The notes under the pieces are model-generated. The model made no database searches. It saw nothing but the letters and a program-made list of their open reading frames with translations, and was not told the origin of the DNA. Below, piece by piece: positions 43,372 through 55,768 of a stretch of DNA of 64,000 nt. How positions within the stretch are numbered: the first letter of the stretch is position 1; every line of letters starts with the position of its first letter. The DNA is taken from NCBI GenBank assembly GCA_022376515.1, contig WTXI01000128.1, positions 1 to 64,000 of the forward strand, given 5' to 3'. Source of the stretch: Lactifluus volemus. Its lineage: Eukaryota; Basidiomycota; Agaricomycetes; Russulales; Russulaceae. A program made the translations under genes and the position numbers.

Positions 43372-46300
43372 TAAGCTGCTTGGACATTTTGCTGATGTTC
43401 TGGGGAGCTCCCTCGCACGCCGGGTCACAAGGCCTGGCGCGCATGCCCTAACACCCCATCAAACCAACCTCCACCGTTTGTGCGGGGACTACTCTCCCAC
43501 AAAAACAGACATCTCTTTACGTCAGGGCTACAAATCCTCAGTCAACACGCCTTCTTCGCAGACTATAGTGACCAGTTCCGGCCACTGGCAGGAGACAACA
43601 CCTTCTGCCCCTGCAACGACGTCCCCTTCACACCCACACTCTCACCGCTTCACTCAGGCCCGCCCACACCGGCCCCCATCCACCGCTACTCCATCAACCA
43701 CGTCCTCTTCGACTGCCGCCTCCACTCTGACCACCATGCCTCCACTATCGGGGGCTTCTCCTCACAGTACCTCTTCTCTACCGAAGCAGGTGGCCGACGT
43801 CTCGCCCAATTCTTACTCCTCTCTCAGCAAGGCCTCCGGCCCCTCCCACCCCACCCTGACCCCCCTTGAATGATTCCGGCCTCGGCCGCGCTCCCTTCTT
43901 TCTGACCCCCTCTTATTATACTCCTTCTTTGCCCCTTATCATTTACCTTGTTTCCTTACTTGTGTCTCCGTTTTGGATAGTACCTTGTACAGAGTAACTT
44001 AGTCTTGTCGCAATATAAGCGGGGACTATAAACCCCAATTCAAAAAAAAAAAAAAAAAAACCGCATCGGTGTGACCAATAAATGGACCCGCTACAACCTC
44101 TCCACTTGTGGCATCCCATATACGAATCGTGCAGTCATGTGAGGCCGAGGCGATGCGCCGCCCGTCTGGCGAGAATGCAATAGAGACAATCCAATCAGTA
44201 TGTCCAATAAATGAGCCCACTACGAGTTCGCCCGTTATGGCATCCCACACGCAAATCGTACGGTCTCGTGAGGCAGAGGCGATCCGCTGCCCGTCTGGAG
44301 AGAATGCAACGGAGTCGACTTGTGCGCTATGTGCCTGAATCTCCATTTCCAACGCAGGCCAATGAGACAACTGCCCGCGTTCCAGAGACAATATTTGAGG
44401 GAATAGGTGAATGTAGTGCTTAGAAATACGAGAAGATGATGGCGTGAAGGGCAATGCGGAGATATAGATATGCGGAGCGCTTCTTGCTATCGCCATCCCA
44501 AAATATCCCACAAACGCCGATCCATCATTCACCAATCCCAAAAATGTCTCCGCCTCAGCTTCAGAAGGCTAACCCAATAGTCACTACATGCCATATTCGA
44601 TTATAGCACGTACGTACCTTCCGCTGGTCAGACCGTAACCATATCTTCAGAGATGACAATGCTCGCGAAGCAAAGCCCACACTACTCTTGATGCTGAGCA
44701 CCTCCAGCCAAAATAGGAACTTTCGCTCGAACAGGGATCGAAGTTTCATGAAGAGGTCGTGTTCTAAAGCAATGTGTCTTAAATGGTCGCCCCAGAAAAG
44801 GCAGGCATATGATAGAGCTGGTGGGATATGTTTCGTGATTCGAGATTCCAAGTCGGGGACGTCATTGTTGGCGATATACGACGACTCGAGGTCACAGATG
44901 TTGAACTTGAGATGATCCAGCATCAATCCAACGCAGGAATGTGCTAACTGATGGTGGGCCTCCCCAAGGTCGACATAAAACACGTCGCTCTTCTTATTCG
45001 TGAGAAAGTCGCGGAATGAAGTATGGAGAGGAACGATTGGACGCGCTTCATTGGCTCGAGTCACGTTACTCAGAAGCGAGCCAAGGTGACGAAGCATCTC
45101 GAGAACGGGTTCAGAATCCTCCGGGTCATCGATGGGAGCATACCGTCTCAAGGCTACCAAGGATCGAAGGGAGAGAGGCTTGACGGCAGCAAAAAGCTGT
45201 CCCATCACCGAGCGAAATAGGACCTGTGCTTCATAAGGTTTGAAGTAACCTTCCAGAACTTCTTCGTATAACTTGTCCAACGGATCTTGTCTATTGAGAT
45301 CCCGAGAGTGTCCCAATAGGCGCTGAACGCACTTCTTCTTGCTAAACCCAAAGGTAGCAGGAGGGCTATTTATGAACCCACATGCGACGGCTGCCCACTG
45401 AAACACGCCCTCTGCCGCTTTTGCTAGTTTCATCCCGTGGTCTTTGAAAACTTCAGGAGGGAGCTCGTTCTCAATATACACGCAAATGTCTTGCTCCGTC
45501 CTGGCAGCCAGTGTCGCATCATCCATGTAGAGGGTGTGGACAGATAACCCTTTGGAAAATGCAGCCTCGACACTATCCTCCGGCCTTGAGGTGACCAGGA
45601 TGCGAAATTTTTGCGGGAGCTCGAACAGATTTTGAGAGAGAAATGCGTGTAGCCCATTTTTACCAGATGCATCTCCGCTTTCATCCAACGCATCGATAAC
45701 GATAAGAATGGGGTCACGGACTTCCAGGCTCTTGAGTGGCTCAAGGAGGAGGGATTCGAAGAGTGTGCGATAGTCTCGGGTACCATTAAGAGACGAATTA
45801 TCCTTCACGACTTGCCGAGGGCTAGTTTGAAAGCAGGATTACGATCGGAGAGATCGCGGGCAATTGTCGTGAAGAGTTGGTAAGCCTCGTCTTTCGACTG
45901 TTCCTTTCGGAGGAAGGCGAAGTAAGAGCCGAGACCCTTGTTCTCGAATCGGCGAGCGACTTCGTGTGCAATCGATGACTTCCCTGTTCCTGCTTGGCCG
46001 AGGAGGACGAGCGCACGTTCGGATTCTGGATTCTCGACCCACTTGATGATGTAATCTAGGAAATCGACGCGTGTGCCAAGAAGGCAGCGCTTCGTATTGC
46101 CGTGTCGCCAGCCTCCCTTGTAAGGCAATTCTCTGATTATTGCGCCGAATTCTGTGAGAGTGTTGTTAGATCGACGAACCGACAATGCTATATCACTTAT
46201 TAATAAAATCACGCACCAATTCTGATGCTTGGTTTGACATCGTTGCTAGCTGTGAATTCAATCCAGTGAGCCGAGAACTCCTACTTGGTTGGACAAGTAT

Positions 46301-47858
46301 TACTCACGTGGGTCTGCATGTTACTCACATCGAGCTGTATTCCGAGCACAGCGACCTCTGTGGTGACAGCAGCACGCGCGAGGAAATCATCTCGCAGTCG
46401 GATGAGCGTCGTGCGATACTGTTCAATTTCTCCGTCGACTTGACCGAAGATATTCTTCCAAGTCCGCGTCCCTGCAACCCGTGTATTTATGGCCACCAAC
46501 GAGATCTCGATAGGACTTACCGACTTGTACATGCTTCGCATACAATTCGATAAATTTCCCTATTTCAGAGACGCACTGTAGCATCTCCTGTATGATCTTT
46601 GCTTGTCTAGACTCCGGCTTGATGTTCCTCAAAGCATCCGCATCTTTGGCAAACTCAAATGCATCGCGTATCGCTTCAAATAATGCCTGGACATTGTCGT
46701 CACGCCCAACTTGCTGTATGAAAGTCTAGCAGTGAGGTGAAATCAGTGTGAATGTTCCGTATACGCCCACTACGCAAGGTGACGCACGTCGGGAACCTTT
46801 GAGAGTAGACTCCATGCTAGGGATGCATATGGATGCAACTGAGAAACCCGAGTTAGCTCAACAAAGGGCGAGTAGAATGATATTGAGCATACTGCTGCAT
46901 TGGGCCGACAGTATCCATTACCCGCTTGATACCACCAACAGCACTGCTCCATGTTTCCATGGTTTTGATAGCTTTCTCAGAGCTACGGAGGGCATCACCT
47001 GCCAACTCCGCGTCTGGTCGCACAGGGGCAATCGTGATCGTTAAGACCGTGGCTGGCTCAGTTGCAGGTCCATCAGTGCTGCTCAAAATGATATCCAGTT
47101 CTACATGTAGGATGCTCAGCCAGATGAATAAGAATTGTATGAAAGACGAACCATGTTGGGGTTCACAGACAACATCCTTCCGTCCAATAAGGGTGTCCTT
47201 GTGGATTGTGCTTTTTGCAAAAAGAGATACTGTAATGGCGGAGAGCGGTTGGACAGCGCTGCAAGAGGCTCAGTTGTAAATAGGAATAAAAATACGAGAT
47301 TTCCCACAAGGCTTCGATATTCTCGTTCCATTCCACACGTTGTCCGACGCTCCGCACAGATCGTGTTTGCCATGTCCTCGGCCCGTCGCCACAGTAACGT
47401 AGAATTGTCTTTTTCTCCCAAGGGGGGTCTTGATGCGGGGAAGATTGTGCGCCTTGAGGACTGCCAGGAAAAAGATATAGTACTTATGAGAACAGTATCG
47501 CTAGGATACGTACCGGTCACATGTAACTGGAGCAGGGCCTGATGTGTTTCGCTGACCTGAGCGCTGTTCAAAGTCGGTTATGTGAGAAAATATTGTAATG
47601 AAATTGAAGGAAGTGGTGCACCCTATTCCGGAGTTTTGAGGACTTGTGCTGTAGTAATGGTTAACATCAACATCGGGCGGGGGGACAGTTTGACTCACGT
47701 ATTCCGAGTCTGGATCATTTGGGTGTGTCCTTGTGCGAGAGCGATGGTGCTACAACGGTATTGTTTGAGGACTGAGATACAGGAAAGAAGGAAGAGTTGA
47801 GCGGTTGAGGCAACGAAGCGTCAAAGGAGGAGGGCGCGTGGACGTCGCCTTGTCGCCT

Positions 47859-47879
47859 TATCGTGATATGATCACGATA
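47859..47879. promoter_or_regulatory. 21-bp palindrome upstream of NLR copy 1
   Basis: The arms TATCGTGAT and ATCACGATA are perfect inverted repeats around a 3-base centre (ATG). It lies 141 bp upstream of the NLR start codon, as does the identical palindrome of copy 2. This is the form expected of a site for a dimeric regulator. Confidence 0.5.
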
Positions 47880-48579
47880 CGCCTCTTACCCTTTTTGTAG
47901 CCTGCTGGGACTAGAACATGACTAGGTCGAGCGTCTAGACCCACCTTTATAGTAATTGACCCTGGGCATGGTCGTAACTAACACACACTGTTAATCCAAT
48001 CCCTCAGCTCCACACCCAACAAATCACAGTGCACTTAGTAGAGCCCGCCCGTCCTCGTCAAGTTCACCTGCCTGCTCCAGCTACGCCTCAAGTGCGATCC
48101 GCACCTGTGTGAGGCATCGCGACGTAGTCACGGTGAAAGATCCTGATGTGGTCCGTTGGGCTTCTCATTACAACATGTACGACTCACGCTTCAGTTCACC
48201 ATTTATTGTCTACAGCATTTCACGAGTTTGGTGACAGCAACATCATATGCAGTTGATGTCATTCATATTGTCTTAGTCCTCAGGCTCGTGGGTCCTCGCA
48301 CTTGCACTAGCTCGTTCCCACTACTCATACCACTTGTTCTTACGATGAAAAGATCACTGAATAAATGTCCTACTGGCACATAGAGCACATAGAACAAAAC
48401 GTGAACAGTGGACCCTGACTGACACCGCCGATATGCAAAAGCCGAGAACTAACACATCAGAATAAAGTCCACCCTGTGCGATAATCGTGATTGCACCGTG
48501 TGGATAGTGGGTCCTTGTGGGGCTGGTCTGCAGACGTGAATAAACTCAGCAGTAGAAGATGCACAAAAGGTACTACCCA

Positions 48580-48778
48580 TCATGCCGGACCAGAAAGGTT
48601 TTCAATAGTAGCATCGAGGCCTATTTTAGATCAGTTAAGCTTGCACCAGATGGGTACGAGTTCTAGCAGAACGCACCATCGATTGCAAACGTTAATATGT
48701 CTATATCCGGGTCCTGTGGACTCGGAGCAGCGAGAGCGAGAATTGCAAAGAGAGAGCCAAGATGGTCTTCATAAACAT
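48580..48778 (-). pseudogene. Small secreted-peptide gene P1, copy 2, frameshifted
   Basis: The ATG is at 48778-48776. The signal-peptide codons have one A fewer than copy 1, which shifts the frame after MFMKTILALSL. The intron 48621-48676 (56 bp, GTGCGT) is conserved. A TATA box lies at about 48864-48872. Confidence 0.5.
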
Positions 48779-51700
48779 CACTGTGCTCACAGCAAGTAAT
48801 CTGAAAGAATATTAGGCTTCCGACGGTGATGATGTTGGTGAGAGAAGAAGGGAGGGGCCCCAGCTTTTATACCCCAGACAGCTCGAGCTTGTACGCTATC
48901 AGAAGCACCGACTTGGAAGCACCACACTGCTACGGGCGATTTGGGTCCGTGGATCGGTTCATTACGATCAGCCTCTTCCGAGTCCACTTAATCGTCTGCC
49001 GCCGGCACAATCACAAATCACGAGCAGTCTTGAATGGCTGAATTGTCCCTCTCATTCCTTGCCTTCTCTCTCCCGGTGCATCTTCGATTTGATCAGTAAC
49101 GAAGTGCCAAAGGGAGATCACGGGGTCATTGCGCATGGCGCGCCGCCTCAGTTATACGCCTGATGTCGTGACGTCACATACAGCATAAACTTGCTTGTCC
49201 CGTCCTTGTCAAGTCCATACCGTAGTTTACTGCTTTGAGCCTTTGGCCACGCTTCCTGTTCATCCGCGATAACCAACACACACAGCTAAACTAATTACCA
49301 TGCTCCACACACAACAAATAATAGCGCATTAGAGCCCACCCATCCTCGTTGCGGGTTCATCTGGCTGCTCCAGCTACGCCCCAAGTGCCAACGGGACCAC
49401 CACACTGAAAAGTTCCGGTGAGCGGAGAGGTGGGCCCGTACCTGTGTTGCTGAGCTTACATCAGACTCAAACGGTAGCACGGAGAGTCAGAGACGGCGTG
49501 GAAGTGGATGGACTCACCCGGCGAGCTTGTCGATCCATTCTCGCGACTGATGGTTCAAGTCTACACATGGGTGAGTAAGTGGAATTCCCTGTGCGTGACC
49601 AAGGGGTGTGGTAATCACCTCGTCTTCCAACCGGGTAGATGGAGGTGTCGTTAATGTGCGAGCGGTGCGACAGCCGGCCAACGGCCCAGCCTGAGGTCTC
49701 GCTAACAAGTGAGAGCAAATAGTGGGAGGACCATCGAACAGACCAAGGAGGAAGGTTAGTAGCTTTTGAGGCTGGCGATGTCGGAACGATACAGTACACC
49801 AGCTTGATAAGAAGACCCAAGTGCCGTGGCAATCATGACTGGCTGAAGGCAAGCTAACAGAGGTCCAAAACAAACACGCATACAATAAGAGTGCGGTAAG
49901 GGTGACATTCGATTGAAGATCAAACAGTACGCTTACCATAGCCACACTACTTCAATTGCCAAATCTCAAGTTGCTGCTCAATGCTTGCGCAAAATTTGTA
50001 GAGAATGCATGGCACTGAGTAGAGTTGAAAAGGCGGAGTCAACCTGACTAATCCAGACCTAATAAGGAAGGAGAGACTCGACGTCAACGAGCCCCACCCT
50101 CTCCTTGCTAGGTGGCAGCTCTCCTACGTCTATGTCCTCACATAACCCCTCCCGGCTGCGCCCCTATGCCTATACCATGGAGCAGATGTCCCATTGGCTA
50201 TCATCCTCACCTCCATACGATGTTTCAGCACCCTCCACAGCCGCCCCTCCCTCCAGTGCAACCTGCCCCTACCACTACTGCAGTAGCAGCAGCAGCTTTC
50301 CCCACTCCCTGCCTGTTGTTGCTGCTGGTCCCGTGTCGGACGTCAAATGAGATGATCGGAGCTTTCCGTCTAATCCTGGTATGTCCCTAGTTCTGCGACC
50401 CAGATATTTCTATTTTACTTGTGCTTTCAGGCTAGGCATTGGCGAAAGAGCCCGTCCAGGATCAAAGTTTGCACCTCAACGTCTTAACCTCTGGATAGGG
50501 AAGGCTTCGCTGCTGTCTCATCTCCGGACACGACACCATCGATGTCGGGACAGTGTCCCAATATGACATCAATTAATGCTCATCCCCATGTGCCGCGCTA
50601 ACATCACCTCATCCCGAGGCCGTGACTCACCCAGCGCCGCCGGGACATTTTCCAATGTCTGTTCTGTCCCTCATGCCCCTTAGTGGCCTGAACATGAGGA
50701 TTCCTTCCTCCGTGCCTTTGCCGTAAGCCCGAACTTCGTGTCACGATCACAGCTTGCAGACACTTGTTGTTCTTCGTTGGTATTAGTATTTGTACACTGA
50801 GGTACGTTGATTCTTCGTCGACATTCTGGGGTTTCTGATTATTTGTATCCTCATAGCATCAACGGCGCACCCTGGTGCCTTGTTGGGAGCATAGTATGCC
50901 TGGGTATGAAGCTAGGGCTTAACCACGATCCTACGACGCAGCTCTCTGACGTGTCAGCTCTGCATCCGTCTCTGGGGGCTTGCCCTCATCCACTTCACCA
51001 AATGATACCAACATGCCACGGCTCAGCGACCGAAATAATTGTGGCCCGACGTGTGTGAGCACTTTTTTTTACTCGGTCATCCGTTTGCAGCAGATGCCAA
51101 TGTCACACTATCAGGTTATACCGATTGCTCGGACTTGCCCCTCGTCGCCTCCCCGGCCACTCAGCAAGCCGTTCTTGCAAACGACGGATTCAGCATGTGG
51201 TGGGGCCTGTCGAGAGTGAAGACCTCCGCATCGCCGATGGGTCCTCGGACACTTCCGCTGTTCAGGTTGATGCATAGAGCCTCAAGTTACGTGTCTGTGG
51301 TGATGAACAGACCGAACAGTGCATTCATTCGGTCGAAACGATCGGATATTGGAATAGTTGGTGGATCCAGGTAGTTTTGCTATTGCATATATACAGTACA
51401 GCTGTCCCATGCAAATACAGATTACCGAAAAAAATTAATAACTTGCTGAATGCACGTTTTACATGAATGTGGCAGTGGTACGAACTGCACATGTCCCAGG
51501 CGCTTCAGATAATCTACGGCGACGGATCATCACGGTCTAGCTCCATATTTTCGGCGTATACGTAACGAACCCGTCTTTCACGACCGTAACCGTAAATGGT
51601 ACAATACATGCGGAGCGATGTTCCTAGTGGTCACGATCCACGCTTCGCCCCTTTAATATTATCTTGGTCCTCGACGGCTCGCCGTGTCCTCGCACTGCCG

Positions 51701-51971
51701 GTGGTTCATAACTAGTACTCACCTATGATACAAAATCCCACACTCACAATAGTCGTTCACTTCAAGGACATCTCATAAACGCTATGTTGTCCGTGGGGTG
51801 TTTAGGATGAAATGATCACAGAATACATTCCCATTGGCACACAGAGAAAAAAGTTGACAACGTGAAGGGTGGGCCCTAGGTCCCTGACATCCCCGATATG
51901 CAAAAAACCATGAACCAATATATCAGCCTCTGGTAACATAAAGTCCACCATGCATGATAATCACGCTTGTA

Positions 51972-52267
51972 CTACTTGCCGACTGGGATCTTAACGGCTG
52001 GTTTGCAGAAGTTAATAAACTCATCAGTTGAAGATATACAAGATGTATTACCCTCATATCCCAGAATACCAACTACTTTACCAAGCTCTATATTAGGTCA
52101 GTCAAGGTTGCACCAGGCAGGCATGAGTTCTAACAGAACGTACCATGGAGTATCCGGTCCTCGGTCTGGCCCACGATCGCAAGCACGTTCGAGAGCTGTG
52201 GAGTCGGTGCAGAAAAAGCGAGAGCAGCAAAAGAGAGAGCCAAAATGGTCTTCATAGTAAACATCAT
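51972..52267 (-). CDS. Small secreted-peptide gene P2, copy 2 (two exons, 79 aa)
   Basis: Exon 1 is 52144-52267, the intron 52088-52143 (56 bp, GTACGT donor, CTTGACTGAC, ATATAG acceptor) and exon 2 51972-52087. The frame stays open to TAG. The protein starts MMFTMKTILALSFAALAFSA (signal peptide) and ends NTSCISSTDEFINFC and KIPVGK. It differs from copy 1 mainly in the first part of the mature peptide (QLSNVLAIVGQTEDRILHELGK versus QGPDPGAKLGGIVDRILYGVGQ), while the Cys-containing end is nearly identical. It has a TATA box at 52347-52356. Function unknown. Confidence 0.68.
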
Positions 52268-55016
52268 CTGTTCACAGCAAGTAGCGTGAAAGGATAAAAC
52301 GCTTCAAGGGTGATGACGTTGGTGAGAGAAGGACGGGTTGGCCCCAGTATTTATACCCAGACGGCTCGAGTTTGTAGTACTACTTGGGGCCCCTGGAGAA
52401 GAATTATGCCGATATCAGAAGCACTGAGCCACCCGCGCAGACTACGGGAGATTTGCAACGTTAATCGATTCAGTTTTGATGGAACAACTGACCAATCAGG
52501 CTTAATCAAGTTTCGGGATTTTACCAACTGACATCGGAGTTGTGATGCCTACAGCGTGCATGTGTTGGAATTTGGCGGAAATTCGGGTCCGTCATGGTGG
52601 ATCAGCCCATTGCGACTAGCCACCCCACTAGCGTGAAAACTAAATTACTAGGAACGGTTAGGTGACGCGAGTCACTTTGCGATTTTCCTGAATGGCCCGC
52701 TCCACACTGCACTATGCACCCTAGACCCAGGCCGGGTATTAATCATACATTAATAGCTCTAGTAAATTTCGAGTTTTTCCTGATTCAGGCAGAACTCAGA
52801 AGGCATATTTAGTCAAGGACTAATTGCAGCATTGTACAAGTCCACAATACTTGTTTTTCAGGCCATAGATTTGGGTACGTAGTTCATTGCGTAATTTAGT
52901 CAAAAAAAAGTATAGTGCGCGTTTATGTCACGTTTTTCGGGTCATGAGTTCGGTAAGTTCGTAGTACGTGTTTATGTCACCCGTGTTTCCTGTACATGTC
53001 ATGGAACCGTGTACTATCATTGGGTAGGTGTTTGAACAACTTTTAAAAATATGTCTCGGAAATGTGGGTCCTGATGACTACTGGTCTTCGAATTTCTCGA
53101 CAGTATATACATGCTTCGTTCCTAGAATTTAATGTAGTAAAAAAATGAGTATACCAAACTGTAATTGGCAGCGCGATGCCGGTTTGAGAGTATACCGAAA
53201 AGCAAGCTTTTGAACAGTTTCGGTCACATCAGTCATGGTTCCTGGGATGCCGAATTCAATCTCAGCTCTGCAATTATGACCGCGATAGACTATCCACCAC
53301 GACGGACCCGAATTTCCACCAAATTCCATCACAAAAAACACAATGACGTGTTGGCTGTTGCAGATTCTTCGGGCGCTGTCTCACGCCGAGCAGTGCTTCG
53401 AAAATCGAGATGGGCTTTCCAGTTACTGTCTAACAGTGGTGTGTGGGTGTTGGCACCGCGCTCAGTTGGCATTACGTTGGGGTTCCCGGGTGCTCCAGGA
53501 GCGTTCCCCTCATCTTCTATCTGGGACTCAAGTTCAGCACACTGGTTGTCTGATGCGTGAAATCATGTATCTTATCAGAATCGATGTACCATGTCAAAAC
53601 TGTTCTCATAGAAACGTGGTAAGCCGAAGACTGCTCTACCCCTGGATCCGATACACAACAAAAATAGCTGCAAATCAATGACCCTACGTCACAGAATCTG
53701 TACGGAAAAGGGGGAAGGCCAGCTGTCATCGAAGACCCACTGAGATAGCCCTCACGTTGGAGGGTCGGGTGCTGCCTCGAGGATGCAGTGGTTAGAGACG
53801 AAGCCGCGTTGTCTGTGCTTATCTCAGCGTCGGGTACGCTTCCCACGCTGTCATCCCCCCCCCGGGCCGCTGTCCCTAATCCCCATTCCAACGTGTTGGC
53901 ACACTCACAGGCGGTGGCCATTCTTATTCACACCAAATTACCAAGCAAGTCAGAACTACTTGATTGCTTGTTTCGAAATGCGCCATCCGCAATTATCCAG
54001 ACCATCCTCGATGTCGCTGACTCCCGAGTCACACTAGCAGACAAAACAGGGAAGCGTTCGGAAAATACCCCAATAGTCCAAGTTATGACAATTCTCGAGG
54101 ACAAGATTCAGGCCATAAGCGTAGATGACTTCAAAAAAAGTGTGTGTGAGAACAAAGTATGATTCAGTGAACTGCATCCAACAACAAAATACAAGACACT
54201 CCGAGGTGCGCTTGAGAGTTAGGATGAAATAACTAGATCTGATGTCAAGGTACTTGTTAGAACCCCAAACAGTTGATCGAGGGCATATGTCCCGAAAGAA
54301 GAAAAGGGCACCAGTGATCCGGAGGCCGTCGGGGCTGTTGGTGTGTGTGTAGGGCGGGGCGGAGTGAGTGGCGACAGCGTTATTGGACAGCTTTGGGTTG
54401 CGGTGGGAACGGCGAGCGCGTCCGGCACGCGAAGGAGGTGGGCGCGGGTGCGGTCGCATTGCGCTGCATGGGTGGTGGAAGGTCTAGAGCCTGAGCATGC
54501 GCAGATGGCATTGGATGTGCTCCACTCAGAGCGCAAGGGTGTGTGGGATGTTCGGTTAACGGGCGATCAGGTGCAGATTCGAGTGTTGATTCTATTGTTG
54601 GTATTGGTGTAATGTGAGCAGAAGGAGCAGCCCCCAGAAGGACATTCCGAGGCCTTTGCCAGAATGGGGACTGGAGGAGGAATGCTCTCCTGCGAATTTG
54701 AGACGAGAAGAGCGTAGAGAATGAACCGGAAGTCAAGGCCAAATTCTTGTAAAGCGAGATGCAGATCAACAGTTGGTCTTGTCACAAAGTAAGGGTACGC
54801 ACTTTATGACTTTGATTATGCGTAATCATCAGCACGTCTTCCGCCACCCTTTGTAGACGGACTTCGCTGTGAGCTTGTTGGATACAGCGCTCCGAGTCTC
54901 CTCGGTTTACACCTGCTGCCCCTCCCATTTTCCCGCCTTGTTAAAAGCTTCGTCAGAGAGATTACCTAGCCAGGCATGGCAAGATATAGGTCTCTCCCAA
55001 AGATGCGACTGCCTCG
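52268..55016. other. Stretch without a recognised gene, copy 2
   Basis: Counterpart of 23310-27393 without the Tc1-like element. It holds the same unassigned open frames (minus 53129-53341, minus 53517-53921, plus frame ending at 54162). Confidence 0.25.
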
Positions 55017-55768
55017 CTAATTGGACTTCCGCAACGCTGGCGGCAAATACCCAAAGAAAAACGGGTCGTTCTCCGGGACTCGAGCAACAGAGCATTCCTG
55101 CAGTTGGCGTGTCCCATTGCGCAGCTCCTCCCTGACCTGACGCTCGTTGGTCAAGAATCTCCGCGTCCCTGTCTCGAGCCCCGATATGACGTCGTGATGA
55201 TACTGGCGATTTTCGTGCATTAGTTCCGAGGCAAAGGACCTCTCCTTGACTGCCGGGACATGACTATACAAATAGGCGAGGTGGACGGAGAGGTGGTCTT
55301 CAAGGCCGCGGTAGCCCGGCGCATCCAAGAGACTCTCGATTAGACCATCGGTTGAGTCGGGCAGTGAAGGAATGAAACCTTGGGTACGGGATAGTAGGAA
55401 CTTATCTGAAGGGAGTTTCCAGTCAGAGGCTGGAAGGAGAACAATAGCCGTTGATCTGGGTGGATCGATTCTCCGTAGTAGTGATGTTGGCTTTGGCGTG
55501 TCGTCGGTGCCCGGTGGGTTCAAGCGGCAGCGTCGGAAGTCTGGATGGCGAGGTAAAAAGTGATAGTCAGCAGATTTCTCTTTAGCGTAAGTCCACCCTC
55601 GATGGAGAAGTACCTCAGCAGCCGCGTCAATGTCGGAGACGAGAAGGTACAGGTCGAAGACGACGGTAGAAACGCCATGTAGCCTATGGCACCCTCGAAC
55701 TAAACCACGCACGGGATTCCTTCCTCTTGCAAGAGTAAGCAAGGCTCATAACTCGGAAAAGCGGACAT
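55017..55768 (-). pseudogene. Uncharacterised gene with shared stop and frameshift, copy 2
   Basis: The ATG at 55768-55766 (MSAFPSYEPC) is followed by the same TAG as copy 1 and by the same 200-residue body in another frame. Differences from copy 1 are few. Confidence 0.5.

Larger units (their letters stand above)
37104..43410 (-). mobile_element. 6.3 kb inverted-repeat element with TTAAG arrays, inside LINE ORF2
   Basis: The element is 37111-43403, flanked by GGAGCTC at 37104-37110 and 43404-43410. Removing the element and one GGAGCTC restores the LINE ORF2 frame exactly (6300 bases). Near each end lies a 26-bp inverted repeat with one mismatch: 37115-37140 (starting CATCAGCAAAATGTCC) and 43372-43397. 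The outermost 4-7 bases do not match. Arrays rich in ACTTAAG lie inside both ends. The two gene-like regions are on the minus strand. A 7-8 bp duplication and subterminal arrays would fit a cut-and-paste DNA transposon, but no transposase is recognised. Confidence 0.8.
33718..43869 (+). pseudogene. LINE ORF2: APE endonuclease, reverse transcriptase, RNase H-like region, C-terminal CxC motif (split by insertion)
   Basis: The ATG at 33718 overlaps the ORF1 stop by 10 bases. The endonuclease has AVQEPWFG, VVGDFNTHSAMW and SLHSDHAALS. The frame shifts near 34975. RT then shows APTSNKSAPGPSGIGY and YRPISLLECIGKLLEKI. After a second shift near 35390 come FFDIQGFFDNL, YGTPQGSPLSP and YVDD. A third shift near 36530 leads to a region folding like RNase H by pattern (GHAFLLYSGERLLQSG) but lacking the acidic residues. 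The frame is cut at 37110 and resumes in phase at 43404, with CPCNDVPF and HRYSINHVLFDC, the usual C-terminal Cys/His motif. Confidence 0.82.
30422..44073 (+). mobile_element. LINE (APE-type non-LTR retrotransposon) with 13-bp target duplication, itself interrupted
   Basis: The element is 30435-44060. The target duplication CCGCATCGGTGTG is at 30422-30434 and 44061-44073 (14 bp if the preceding A is counted). It ends in 19 A. Without the nested 6.3 kb element it is about 7.3 kb, long enough to be full length, with both ORFs present. Copy 2 of the NLR gene has the empty site near 58055-58070. The short poly-A and clear duplication suggest a fairly young insertion, yet the ORFs have a stop and several frameshifts. 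Confidence 0.95.
28578..47718 (-). pseudogene. NACHT-WD40 NLR gene, copy 1, broken by a LINE insertion and two 1-nt deletions
   Basis: It has the same 12-exon plan as copy 2: ATG at 47718-47716, exon 11 (NACHT) 44618-46151, exon 12 from 44568 downward. Relative to copy 2, one base is missing in exon 6 (about 46897) and one in exon 11 (about 45812), each shifting the frame. The LINE at 30435-44060 splits exon 12 between WD repeats 2 and 3. The C-terminal side is intact: WD repeats 3-14 and a cap domain (DGWICGDEGQLFLWIPQ, LDLSNFVHGLDW) ending in TAA at 28578-28580. That cap is lost from copy 2. Proteins of this architecture act as intracellular receptors in fungi (heterokaryon incompatibility, immunity). 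Confidence 0.9.
19191..48054. repeat. Segmental duplication, copy 1 (left unit, enlarged by transposons)
   Basis: From GTGAAAGATCCTG at 19196 the sequence matches 48137 onward almost base for base, through the secreted-peptide genes, the uncharacterised gene and the NLR gene, to a CCCGCCCGTC stretch near 48045 (near 62050 in copy 2). Copy 1 carries two large insertions missing from copy 2: 23525-24908 and 30435-44060. Without them the units are similar in length (about 13.8 versus 13.9 kb). Confidence 0.9.
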
